Shown here piece by piece: positions 47,780-58,900 of a stretch of DNA of 64,000 nt. The stretch spans positions 97,430,657-97,494,656 of the forward strand of contig NC_134463.1 in the NCBI RefSeq assembly GCF_047948215.1. Reading direction: 5' to 3'. This stretch comes from Lycorma delicatula. Lineage: Eukaryota; Arthropoda; Insecta; Hemiptera; Fulgoridae. The position numbers were made by a program, and so were the translations under genes. The notes under the pieces were generated by a model. The model did not search any database. It had not been told where the DNA came from and saw only the letters and a list, made by a program, of their open reading frames with translations. Position 1 is the first letter of the stretch. Each line of letters starts with the position of its first letter.

Positions 47780-48870
47780 TTTATTTATGGTAATAAATAT
47801 CATCATGATCAGGTGTATTACCTACTGGCAGGTCCCTGGCACTATTTCCCGGACTCCATCTGTTTCTGTCCCATGCTTTTCTTTTCGTTTCATCATAATC
47901 TTCACTACCTTTTATGTTATTTTTTAACTTCAGTCTCTTCGTTCCTCTTCTTTGTTCATGCTCAGCGGAACCTTAGAAACTGTATTTATTATTCCTTTTC
48001 CTCTAATTATATCCCCGATTCACCTTACTTTCTTCCTTCTGATAGTCGCCAATATTGTTTTATTTTAATTTATTCTTCTTAATTCTTCTAAGTTACTTGC
48101 GAATAGGGCGCACTTGATGGACATCTCACTCACGTCCATCTCATGACTCGGACCGATGCACCTGTTTGTGTTTACTGCGACTACCTGCCCACCACATACT
48201 TGTGGACTGTGTTTGTTATGCGGCTTTGCGTCGATTTAAATTTGGAGCTAACAAAAAATATTTTAGGAAGCGATACTATGTTATCCAATGACTTATTAAT
48301 TCTTAACGCCGTGCATCTGTATTCAAATATTTTATTACTATTATTATAATGTGTTTCGTCGATTTTTTCCATTAGGCATATGTAAGATAGCAGTTTTGTT
48401 CTTTTAAGTTAGATTTTTAATATTGTTTTTTATTGTGGTTTTATTTTGCTTTTAGCATACGGAATAGGAATTTTATATATCGGTTAAATTTTTTAAATTA
48501 ATTTACTCGCTTACGATAGTAATATTGTTTCTGGACGCTGGTAACGACACTACATCATGCAGCCAGGAAAAAATAAATCTTCGTTATTTACTTTGTACAC
48601 CCATTTTATCTTCTCCATCCCGCTCCAAAGACCTGCATCTTAAAAGCCTTGAGCTCATCTTTTTCCTTTTTCTCCAGCGTTCATATTGTACTACCGTACA
48701 AAAGTATACTCCAAACATAGCAGTTTGCTGAGATTCAGATCCATGTTGCTGCAGAGTAAAATTTTCTTTCTAAAACAGGGTTCCTTTGCCTTTGCAATTT
48801 TCGTCTTAATATCTTCTTTACTCCTACAGTCTTCAGTTAGAATTACTTTATTCCAATTCTAGATTCGTTA
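47780..48870 (-). mobile_element. RTE-like LINE, C-terminal ORF2, split by another LINE
   Basis: Two minus-strand blocks join in protein order. The upstream block (48870-48540) reads EDCRSKEDIKTKIAKAKEPC, then LNLSKLL, and GMEKIKWVYKVNNED. The downstream block (about 48050-47800) reads IGDIIRGKGIINTV, KRLKLKNNIKGSEDYDETK and AWDRNRWSPGN. Family members carry these as 'C..EI..RIA.AK', 'KI.W.D.V.NEE', 'WIGH..RG.G', 'GR.R....DI' and 'DR..W'. The break between blocks holds plus-strand LINE sequence (48085-48360), so the RTE copy was interrupted by insertion. Stops abound. Confidence 0.8.
48085..48360 (+). mobile_element. LINE C-terminal zinc-knuckle fragment nested in an RTE-like LINE
   Basis: The 68-codon frame at 48143-48349 begins with DAPVCVYCD. 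An adjacent frame gives HILVDCVCYAALRR (about 48190-48230). Together these are the C-terminal C-x2-C...H-x4-C knuckle and 'C..Y..LRR' of R1, I and Jockey-type LINEs. The first frame continues LTKNILGSDTMLSNDLLI, matching the usual '...LGD....ILI.FL' tail. It lies opposite to and inside the RTE-like copy. Confidence 0.75.
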
Positions 48871-49329
48871 TCTAAAACCATTATATTAATGGTATTACAA
48901 ACCAACCACCCAAAACAAACGCACATACAATTTTCAAACCTTAACGTCCCTTAGTAATCATCAAAGAATTCTTTGCAATTATATGGACTGATGATAAATC
49001 CTGTAAATTACAAATTATAACCTGCCTGATTATGGTTTGAACCTTTAATATCTAGATTGTAAAACCAGTTCTACATCACTAAACTATATTGAATTTACGT
49101 ACCATTATTCAATTATTTTTATTATATGTTTACAAAAATGTGGTATTAGATTAAATTTTTTTCCCAGGATGAAGTTTTATATTCTGGAAAATGAGTAAGT
49201 ATTTAATTCTTGCATTACTATCAATATTGATATAATTCTTAGATATATGACCTAATGAGTATTCTGTACTTCTCAATTGATATGATTAAATGATATGATA
49301 TGATTCTCAAGAGATTTTTATTATTTTTA

Positions 49330-49953
49330 CTTCCTTGTACCGTACAAGAAAGTATTGTAATCGTGAAAAATTTCGGTTTTGAGATTTCAACGGAAATATC
49401 CATTTTGACCATCTCTGAATCCATTTTGACTAGTTTCGCCGTAACGTCTGAACGTAGATACGTATTGCATAACTTAAAAATGATTAGCAGTAGAATGTAG
49501 AAATTTTGGATTTAGGACTGTTGTAACATCTAGTTGTTCACCTCCCCTTTTGATTGCAATCAAAAGTGACCAAAAAAAAGCCAAAAATCCCCCAAAAATT
49601 GGATTTTGGACTTTTTCTTAACTGCAGTAATAAACCGTCATTAAGAGGTTTTCAACGATATATCATAAGTGGTACTTATTTTCATTGGTTTAAGAGTTAT
49701 AGCCTAATAAAATTTTAATTAATGAAATATTTGGATCTTACAAGGAGAAGGTACATCAGTTCAAATCCGACTTCATTTCCTTTTTTTTTAACTATTTTTT
49801 TTTAAATTTAAATATAATTAACCTGTTAACCTGTTTGTAAAATAAAAATTACAATAAATAATAATTCAATAAAAAAAATGTGAAAAAGAAAAAAATAATA
49901 TGTAATAAAAATATAAAAAAAATATATGGAATTTTTAAAGGCGTACAAGGAAG
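49330..49953 (+). mobile_element. Dispersed element 'CTTCCTTGTAC', copy 3
   Basis: It is the most complete copy: 'cttccttgtac' on the left, 'gtacaaggaag' on the right (an exact 11-bp inverted repeat), and all internal markers shared with copy 1. A local palindrome, CTTGTACcGTACAAG, lies at the left end (49334-49348). Confidence 0.8.
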
Positions 49954-49959
49954 ACATGT

Positions 49960-51100
49960 GATGTCACACATCTGAGTTTTTATTTTTAAATAAGTAGGAC
50001 ACAATTACCGAGTTGGGGCTAAAAATATACGCATTATTGCATCGTTTAAAAACAGAATGCGGTACATTAATTTGTCGATTAACACAAATTTTTCCAATCT
50101 TTCTTATTGTTTTCGCATATGAAGTACAACAGTCATTAATCAAGACTAGAGTTAATAATTAACAAACAGTACAATTTTATAAGTAAAATTGAATAACAGG
50201 ATTATTACCTCCTATTACCTGCAAGGTAAAAAAAAAAGATTGCCTGTTCGAAGCAGCCTTACCGGCTAAACAAAGTTTTCAGAATACTCCATTTGACATA
50301 CATTCATATAATATAAAACTGTTGGGAGAGATTTTATTGAACTGCGGGAGAAAGAAACTTCCCAAGCTTAGCGAAAAACGTAGTTGTTGTGCTGCAACGG
50401 GGAGATTTACCGTATTTTCCTTTTTCAATTCACTCAAACAGTTAATGAAATACTACTTATATTAAACCTAGTATTAAAAGTTATTATCTACAGTCGCAAG
50501 GATTTGACAACCCAATGCAAAAAGCAGTTCCCTAGTGACTGATCGGTAATAAAATCATAATCCTACCGTGAATCGATAATGCTGTACTTGGAACAGCGGT
50601 AGCATTTAACGTTTGTTTACAATGTTGTTAGATTACAACCAATTTCGATAGGATATTTTGCGCGAGCAAACATCTCTCAACAAATCGATTGTTTTACACT
50701 TAGTAATACGAAATTATTAAAAAACAACTGAGCCGATTATATGACAATTTTAAAATTATTTTAAAGTATATCATTAATTAATATTTAAAATAATAAAATA
50801 TTAAATAATCTACTCAAATCATGACAGGATTAACAAATCCATTATTAAGTACAAGAATCTTGGAAACATAATAGTATTAATTTTCATATAAAAAGCACGG
50901 TTAGGTATACAATTTGAAAAGAATAAATCTTATAAATTGAGCAAATTAGAATTATAGGGAACAAAATTTATTTTAATAAGTTCTACTAGTACATTCAATA
51001 AAATTACATTATCAATTATCCCATTCTGTTGTACAATATTTATAAATAATTACCTTTTTAATAGCTGTTTTACTCCTTTACTTCTAGAATCAATTATAAT
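49960..51100. other. No gene or element supported
   Basis: AT-rich, slightly less so at 50230-50660. No recognised motif. Confidence 0.55.
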
Positions 51101-51101
51101 A

Positions 51102-51560
51102 TTACATCCTTTTAGCCTTATCGGGATCCGGCAATACATGAACAACCATCTTTCTATAAGTCCTTAGCTTAACTCTTTGACAGATCGAGTACGAGATTCC
51201 GTTCTTCTGCGATAGACTTCTTAATGATTTACCGGGTATCAACAACAGTCTCACCTGAACATCCACAGTAATATTAAACAGTTTAGACGGATGATATTTT
51301 CTGTTGTCGTTCAGAAGATCACTAGTTATTTGCAACTTTCTGTCTGAACGAATACCGAATTTCGTCTGCTATGCCGTTTGAGTCGTCGGTCAAACCGAAT
51401 TTTTTATCCAGTAATATTTCATAATGAGCTGATGTTGTTCCGTTGTGTTGTATCTTGAAACACAACGATAATACTGAATTAAAAAAATAAGAACAATGAC
51501 CGCACAGTTATTTCTACGACCGCACAGTTTTTTTTACAACAAAGAGCAAACAAGTGATAT
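51102..51560 (-). pseudogene. Tc1/mariner-superfamily transposase, N-terminal HTH fragment
   Basis: The minus-strand frame 51335-51102 reads YHPSKLFNITVDVQVRLLLI, then PGKSLRSLSQKNGISYSICQ and VVHVLPDPDKAKRM. This is the second helix-turn-helix ('P.KS.R.LS...GIS....') and the following 'PY....VHEL...DK..R' of IS630/Tc1-mariner transposases. Weaker similarity continues upstream to about 51560 (YNTTEQHQL in one frame; FGLTDDSNG in another). The fragment stops just where the first catalytic domain should start, and nothing downstream resembles it. No inverted repeats were found. It is not the missing N-terminus of the 27-kb element in any simple sense, since the sequences lie 23 kb apart. Confidence 0.8.
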
Positions 51561-52380
51561 GTGGGCCATCTCGCGGTACATAATGAAACAGCTCGAATGA
51601 ATAGCTGTTCGAATGTATCAGTAAAGAAAATCATAATTTTTACATAAATCATTCTGTATTATCTAGCAGAAAATAGTTTAGTAAATACAATTGCAAATAA
51701 AATGAGTAATAATAATATAATTTGACATCGAGGCTTTTACGAAAATATAGAATAAAAAATAAAAAATGATGCCTTAAGAGGAACCCCAGGCGATAGTATG
51801 AACAAATGAGATTAAAGTAATTTTGTTCGTGCGATATTATTGCAGTATTTGAAGATTTGACAACATTTCACTGGGAATGGTTTAAGTGTTTTTAATGTGT
51901 AAGTTTTTAGTGATTTGAAGTGGCAAGAACCCTTTACACTCTTGCCATATTGTGTTTCTTTCGGGATTTTTTGATATACCTTGACAAGTCTATTTATGGA
52001 CGGTTTGTTATGACAAGACTAGTCTACCGACTACGTTGCTCGTGCTTTTAACAGGGTGGAAAAGTATTTTCTTTTTTTTCTTTTTGATGTGGAATGGGCT
52101 AAAGGCCATAGTAGTGAGTGCTCCTAAAACTTCAAAAAAATAAATAAATAAATAAAAATAATAATAATAATCTTTGACTGCAGTTTAATTAACTCTTATT
52201 GCATTATATGAACACGTATTCTCATTAATAAATATCAGTTAATTTTCCTCTACTAGAAAGTCTTCTATTTTTCTAATATATTGCATCGGCGACTTTAGGA
52301 ATTTTTTATTCATCTTAATTAGTCGTCATTACAGTAAAAATCATATTTTTGAAGAATTGATCTAAATAATAAATAATGCA
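51561..52380. other. Possible retroelement 3' end with A-rich tail
   Basis: 51780-52130 is less AT-biased and ends in 'acttcaaaaaaataaataaa', a tail like that of a LINE 3' UTR or SINE. No coding motif was seen, so the class is unknown. Confidence 0.35.
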
Positions 52381-52545
52381 GGTCTCCGTGGCGCGAGTGG
52401 TAGCGTCTCGGCTTTCATCCGGAGATCCCGGGTTCGAATCCCGGTCTGGTTACAGGCATGGCATTTTCACACACGCTACAAATCATTCATCTCATCCTCT
52501 GAAGCAATACTTAACTGTGGACTCGGAGGTTAAAAAAAAAAAAAC
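52381..52545 (+). mobile_element. tRNA-derived SINE, family A, near full length
   Basis: The head has 'ctccgtggcgcgagtggtag' and B-box 'gggttcgaatcccgg'. It carries 'ggcatggcattttcacacac', then 'aatcattcatctcatcctct', the type 1 tail and a poly(A) run at 52533-52545. An extra 'tggttacag' sits after the B-box region. No clear target duplication. Confidence 0.92.
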
Positions 52546-52590
52546 AATACGAGTATTTATCTAATATACACACATATACGATATATACGA

Positions 52591-52591
52591 T

Positions 52592-52631
<40 letters not shown>
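52591..52631. repeat. (TA)n(TG)n compound microsatellite
   Basis: About five TA units are followed by about fifteen TG units. Confidence 0.95.
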
Positions 52632-52636
<5 letters not shown>

Positions 52637-52639
52637 CTG

Positions 52640-54175
52640 ATTTTATAACTTCCGGTTGCTAAAAAATATAAAAATATCAATATGAACTTTTTTAATGATT
52701 TTATTTTTTCATATAGTCACAACCTACGTCTAGGATTTTAACCTGGAAAAATTTTTTTTTTCTAAGAAATATCTTAAAGTTTTGGATAAATGTTGTTTGT
52801 TAACAGTTTTTGACCTGTTGTTGAGAATTTTTTTCTGTTTAAACAGTATTCCCATAGTGATTACAGATTCCACATTTATCTTATTCTAATTATTCATATT
52901 AGTATAAATAGCATGCAGCTAGATGTAAACTTGTTTAGATCGCACAATGAAATTTGGCTGTTTTTACTACTTTCTTAAGAGGATACTTTTCACAGATAAA
53001 TCCTGGATAAGAAGATAAAGTGTTCTTATTCAAATTATTCCTTGTGTTTGAAAACGATTCTCGTCTTTTATCCTTTGTAAATTTAATCTCTTTCATTGCC
53101 TCTACGACAGCTTAGCATATATTCTTTTAAATTAGCAGCAAAATTATATCATTGTTCTAGTCTGGGCGAGGCAATACATTTTAAAGAGGCTATAGAATTT
53201 GTTTTTTTCTCTTATTTCTTTTTCATATAAGAAGTAAAATTTTCATATAGAAGTAATCGGGGACTACCATATCCCGCCGCGGCTTTGTCCGTGTTATATG
53301 CTTATAAAATTTTAAAAATTGGAATTAATTTTTTTTTAGTAATTATATGTGGGCCGTTGCTCTCGGAGTTATCGCTATTCACAACTTTCCGGATAAAATA
53401 AAATATATAGATTAAGGATGTCTTCTAAAATCCGATTTTGAATGAAGTCAGGAGAATATTAAAGTTGTTAAAAAACTACTTTGACCCCGGCACAGCAAAG
53501 TCCAGGAGTTTCATCATTCTATTTTTGGCCTTGTAATAATTAAATATTTTAGTCGTACTTATTTGAATATCTTTCAATTTTATTTTTTAATTTCGTAATG
53601 ATTATCAAAAGTTGATTTAAGACCTAATATATTTCTCGAAGGTTGAAGTCGATTTGAGCCGAGCGTGTACGTTGCTCTTCAAGTATTTGAGAACGTTTTG
53701 GTATTTGATTCACGTTATTTACGATCATATATTCCGTTAGTCCTGTAAATTCTTCCAGTCTATGTCGATTTAGGGGTTATGCAAATTAATATCAAATTGA
53801 AAGTCGGATCTATACCGATTATGTGTATGATTTATCCTGGTGGAACATCTTACTTCAGGGTATAAAAATATACAGAGTGCTGCTTTGCACGGGTGAGGAT
53901 GAGTTTTCGTACATCGTCACCAAATTAGAAAATAACTTAGATATAGTAAAACCCATAATAACTTTCTGAAGAAATGGATATTAATTTCAAAATTTAATAT
54001 TTTTGATACCTTTTAACTTGTCTCGAAAAGACGTTTAAAACAAGGAGAAGATGTTTAAAACTTCACCATATGTCCCATTTAAACATTTTGAGCCTCCCTT
54101 ACCAAATACTCTAAATTGTGGCTTAGTTGAGTTCTGAGTTAACCTCTCAGAAGATTTACAAAGAGAGATTTTGAT
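52640..54175. other. No gene supported; small repeat-like patch
   Basis: 53260-53310 ('atcccgccgcggctttgtcc') resembles wording common in insect repeats. The rest has no signal. Confidence 0.4.
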
Positions 54176-54179
54176 TTGA

Positions 54180-54430
54180 TTTGCGTGGCATTTCTCCCAA
54201 CAGCACCCCATTCGGACGCCCTAAAGCATAAGACCGAATGTCTGTGCAACAAACGGCTATTGAGTCTCTAATCAGTTTAGCGATCAGTGTCCTAACTAGC
54301 TCCTAGAGCTAACCCTAATTGCGTAAGCGAACTAAGCGTGGTGCCACGCACCACTTGCTTAGTGTTTCACCACTCCCTTATCATATATTTTAAAATGGGT
54401 AGGCGCACCCTGTCAACTACTAAAATATAT
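54180..54430. other. GC-rich segment with imperfect palindrome
   Basis: A 240-bp stretch is GC-richer than its flanks. CTAAGCGTGGTG (54332-54343) pairs, with a two-base bulge, with CACCACTTGCTTAG (54349-54362). The centre 'gtggtgccacgcaccac' is itself palindromic. No frame or tRNA fold was recognised; probably an unclassified element fragment. Confidence 0.45.
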
Positions 54431-55084
54431 ATGACATTTAATAAATTAAATTTCACTTTTTCTTGAATTTTACATATAAAAATTTGAAAAGCAATGGGTT
54501 GTGAGTTACATTATAATGTTACTCATTTCCGTAGAAAAGATTTTTTTGCTGTTCCAATCTTTTTAGTATCTATAACTGATTCGTTTATTTTTGATATTCA
54601 GATTTTGACTTATCAACATGTAATTTCTTTAATTATTGTTAATTTAAAATGTATAAATTTTATTTAAATGTTATTTATACGATTATTATAAGATGCTTTA
54701 AATTGTGAGCATTACATTTTTATATTTTGAAAAGTGTAATGTAAAAGATACGGTAAAATAATTAAACAAATGTCTAGTTTGTCTATAATTTCATAAATGA
54801 TTTTTTATAATAAATTTTATTATTGATTATAAATTTTTATTTTACTACCGACTAAAAAATTGTAAAACAAAGGTTTTTTTTCTAAAAAAGTTGTCTTTTC
54901 ACAATTTTAGCTATTTTCATAATAGTCAACCTAAGCTGTAGGTACAACAAAACATTATAGCAAATACATAACTAACTTATACGTTTTGTCAACTGTAATT
55001 ACAGAATTGTTAACTATCCCGTTTTGTTTATCCTTTTCAAATATGGTATTATATAAATATAAATTATAATTTTTAAATCGATTT

Positions 55085-55245
55085 TAAAAAAATTAGTAAT
55101 TTGATTCACGACGATACGTCTGTTGCATAATGCTGCCCCAGTCGTAAGGTTCAAATCCAGTTAAACATAAAATTACTTTTTTATTAAGAACGACGGCAGT
55201 ACCGTTGTACTTTGGCAGTTAGGACATAATAAATGGCATTCTAAC
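55085..55245 (+). mobile_element. Old SINE family B-like fragment
   Basis: 'aaggttcaaatccag' resembles the B-box. It is followed by 'aattacttttttattaag' and 'gttgtactttggcagtta', in the order of the family B body. Divergence is high. Confidence 0.5.
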
Positions 55246-55329
55246 AACTTTGAAAATTAATAAATCTAAACTAAATAAAATTAAATTTCTATCCATAGAA
55301 ATTTACAACAAAAATATCTTCTTATAAAC

Positions 55330-55960
55330 GGAGAATTAAGACGTTATTATATTATAGCAGACCTGTAATCTCATACAGAATTGAAAAAGCAAACCGGATT
55401 GGCCAAGAAAATCTTCTCAAAATCTAAAGAAAAATCCTAAGGAGATTCTGTGGTCCCAAAAAAACAGAAGAAGGTACACACTAAAATCAAATAATACATT
55501 TATAAATGTGAAAACTTTAGTTAGTAAAAGAGGCTTAAAATTCCTCAAACACATAATCCGAATGAATCCAAAAAGCTAATAAACTAAATTTCGAAAAACC
55601 TTGGAAACTAAAAAGCCAAACAGGATACATAAAGTAGATGAACTTGAAATTTAAGGTAAAAAGAGAAGACCGGATAGAATAAAGTTTAGAGTAATAATTC
55701 ATTCCTGAAGGTTATTATGGATGAAGGAAGAAAGAACACCAGAACAAAATTGACAGAAAAAGAAAGAGGATGAATTCCGAAAAAGTTAAGTAAAATGAGA
55801 AAAGAAACAAAAATAAATGGTGTTGGCGTAGTCACTAGAAGACCGTTTCGAAAAAAAATAATAAACGACAAAAAAAATTAAAATTCTGCAACCGTCAGGC
55901 AGCAAATGATTAAATTGAATGTGGAGCAGATTAAAAAATTCGAATTTAAAGAAATGAGTA
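55330..55960 (+). mobile_element. LINE ORF2 C-terminal fossil
   Basis: Short readable pieces in changing frames are GPKKTEEGTH (about 55453), SKRG, and TRTKLTEKERMNSEKVK (about 55738-55790), then NKNKW. Together they recall the end of LINE ORF2 proteins in arthropods: 'GP(R/K)KTE.GY', 'KRRL.F.GH', and a basic 'KLS.ER...SE.MK..W' tail. It is badly decayed. Confidence 0.6.
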
Positions 55961-57285
55961 GAATTATTTTTTAATTCGTTTATGAAGTCAATTTTATTGA
56001 ATTTTTTAAAAGATTATTTTATTATATTAACAATTTGTAAATAATTTTCTATACATCGCTGATCATATTCATATAATTTTAAATAATAACGCAACTTATG
56101 AAGAAGATAAAAATCCGTTTTTTCCATAATAACTTGTTTTACCCTGTTTCTATGCAGCCTTGTTTGAGATATTAAATTTGAGTTAATTTAAAGTAAATAA
56201 AAATTATTAAAAAAAATTCGTGTTCGGACAATTCCAGTTTATCACGTGTTTTTTTCTTTTTTAATTCAATAAATTTTCTTTTAATGAAGCGTATAGAAAA
56301 TAATTGTACTGAATGAAACATCACTACACTGCCGATTTTTTTCCAAAAATATTATGATTTTTCTTCACTTCCGGTTAAAAATAATAGGAATAATTACATT
56401 TAATATTTATTTATTTTTCAATATATTTCAGTTATAAATTATAATATAAATTTTACCTCTAAAATCAGAATTTTCAGGAAAACGTAAAACTGTTCATCAT
56501 ATAGTATAGTAAGCTCTACGGAAATACGATTACATTTTCACTGTAGATATTGCAATGATCATCTTTCGTATTGGATTTTGTACTCTGTCCAAGCCTAATA
56601 GTATTCCCGAGCGATTTACAGATTCTCAATTTATTTTTTTTCTCTCCTAACACTATAAGGATTTAAAAATTTTCAATTACCAATGCATTTACGAATTTCA
56701 TAATATATTATTTTTTATGTGTATTTTGTTATAAATATTGTACGTATTTCTGCATTAATTCTTAAAAAAAAAAAAAAAATAGTGGATTAAATTATACTTA
56801 ATAAATTATAACTCATATTGCATTTTCAGTGAAAGAAATAATTTTGCATATATTTTCATTATAAACATTTAAAGTAAAATAAATATGTGTATGCTAACTC
56901 AATAATTCAGTAATACATGCATTCGTTATAAAGGTTCAGTAATGGGTGGACTAAACAAAATACAGTATTTTCATTTTTTTTTTTTTTTTGTATGGCTAAT
57001 TATAACCCATGCTGATTGTCAATAAATTATTTTAATCGTCCCCAATTCCACATCCTATGTACGTGAAATGCTAATTTTTATTTGTGCTAGCTGAACAGTT
57101 TATTGCCACGTTCACTCACATAAACACACGCATAAGCACGCACGCGTGTGCACACAATATACACCTACAAACACATAAATATTCATACACACAAATATAT
57201 GCAGATAAGTGCACCCGTATATTTATGTTTTTGCAATGTAATAGGTATTGTGTATCAGGAGTGATATAATAATAATAACCCTTGG
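55961..57285. other. AT-rich DNA, no gene supported
   Basis: CA-rich simple sequence lies at 57110-57195. Frames over it are by-products. Confidence 0.6.
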
Positions 57286-57289
57286 GGAT

Positions 57290-58900
57290 CCTGTAATCCT
57301 TAAAGGGCACATTCCGAGGTGGGGAATAGGGGTATGTCTCCCAAATATGGAAGGTAGGAGTTAAATAAAATAGCTTCCGCGGACGAACAGGTAAAAACTA
57401 GCTGAAGACTCAGTGACGGAAAAGGAAGACTTCTCCAACGATAAAGAGAACAGAAGAGCAAAAATCCAAGCGTGTCTGTTCCCGGATCGGGCTGCGTTTG
57501 GTCAGTGCCTGCACCCTATGTTAGGGGCAGCTGAAAACCAGCTGTCAGAGGCTTCCCCGCAAGAACTTAATCTACAATCCTGTTATAATAATGCGATGAA
57601 GACAAGGAGAACTTGAATAAATATCCCGAGCGGTACGTGGTCTCAGCTTGGTCCTGTTCGAAGCCGCCATTCAAAGGCTGCCGTAGACGGTGGTGGAGGA
57701 AGTGGCAACTCTCCGCACGATGGCACCGAAGGCAGGTTGGCCAGAATTGGATTGATGAGGACGGACTGCCAGCGGATTACAACCAGCCTCCTGGTGTTTT
57801 GCCGGGGATCGCGGCATTAACACAACTGGAGACGATATTCCACAGGTTGTAGGTCCCAACTGCATCATATTTTCATTTAAAGATATCAACATTAGCAGAT
57901 TTAAGGAGAAAATAGTTTTACAACAAACACAAAGACCAGAGGGAAATATCGAAAATACCAGTGAGAATCAAGAAGTAAATGTAGGAATACCTGTAGACAC
58001 CCAAACATATGCATTTTCAGCAGAAAGAAAAACGGCCACCATAGGAAATCAAACACAGAATACCATAGAAAATCGTCTAACGTGCAACCTAGAGGAAAAA
58101 AAATTGACAAATGAGCCGGAAAAAACGCTTGAAATAGACCGAAAATACGAATACTCATTTTTAATAGATAAACTCAGTTTCACAACGAAACAGTGAAAAC
58201 AATCCTGTTAAAATATATAGACGGAAGAAGTTCAATAACAGACATCCACACTCTTATATATTGTGCCGCTTCAGCAATTGTCGAAAATATCAGGAAGTTA
58301 CCCAAGTTGTACCGGAAAAGGAACGATGAAGCTGCGCACAAACCCAGATGGAAGATAAGACTGAAAAATAAAACAGCGTAACTACGAAGTGACACATTGG
58401 AAAACTAACACAATATATTCAAGGAAAAGCTGACTGTTTCTGCTCCAAAGTTTGAAAGATGTAAATAGTCCAGTGACAGGAAAACACAAAATATTTTCTT
58501 TTACAAAAATGAAACACTTTTCTATAAAAACCTAAATAGAACGGGAAAATCAAAGTACTGTTTTCAAGCAAATATAGAAGATTAGTGGAAAAAATTTTCG
58601 GTCGAAACCACTCCAACACAATAGTAATGCTTCTTGGATAAAAAAAGAAGTGAAGCAGTTAAACCTACTATATCAAGAACAATATGAAATAACACTGGAA
58701 GAATTGAGTGATGTGATAAGAATAACGCATAACTGGAAAGCACTTTGGATGAGGGACAAACTTCTGTTATAAAAATTAATCTCAATACACCAGGTTTTAG
58801 TCAAGAAAATTAGTTGGAGTTTAAGAAATCCAGAAGTTCTTCCGGCATTTCTTACGGAAGGGATAACATAGATAAAACCAAAGAACAAAAACACTCAGCA
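57290..58900 (+). mobile_element. LINE fossil: region between endonuclease and reverse transcriptase
   Basis: The GC content steps up at about 57290. Frames 57413-57616 and 57613-57852 read, for example, GQNWIDEDGLPADYNQPPGV, with no domain I can name, then an upstream-of-RT region. RSSITDIHTLIYCAASAIVE (58220-58290) and KPRWKIRLKNK (58345-58378) follow. Then NIEDXWKKFFGRNHSN (58570-58620), SWIKKEVK (58635) and LEELSDVIRITHNWKALW (58695-58750). This order ('Y.AA..I.E', 'P.W..R...', 'YW..I(F/W)......A.WI', 'I....V...I....NWK.PG') is what non-LTR retrotransposons show just before the reverse-transcriptase fingers. The polymerase core is absent. Confidence 0.75.

Noticed and set aside
51102..51335. 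Possible functional host HTH protein
   Set aside because: The frame ends at the domain boundary of a transposase and the upstream part is broken, so a transposon fossil is simpler.
57084..57310. His/Thr- and Cys/Val-rich frames on both strands
   Set aside because: They are by-products of the CA/TG-rich simple sequence.
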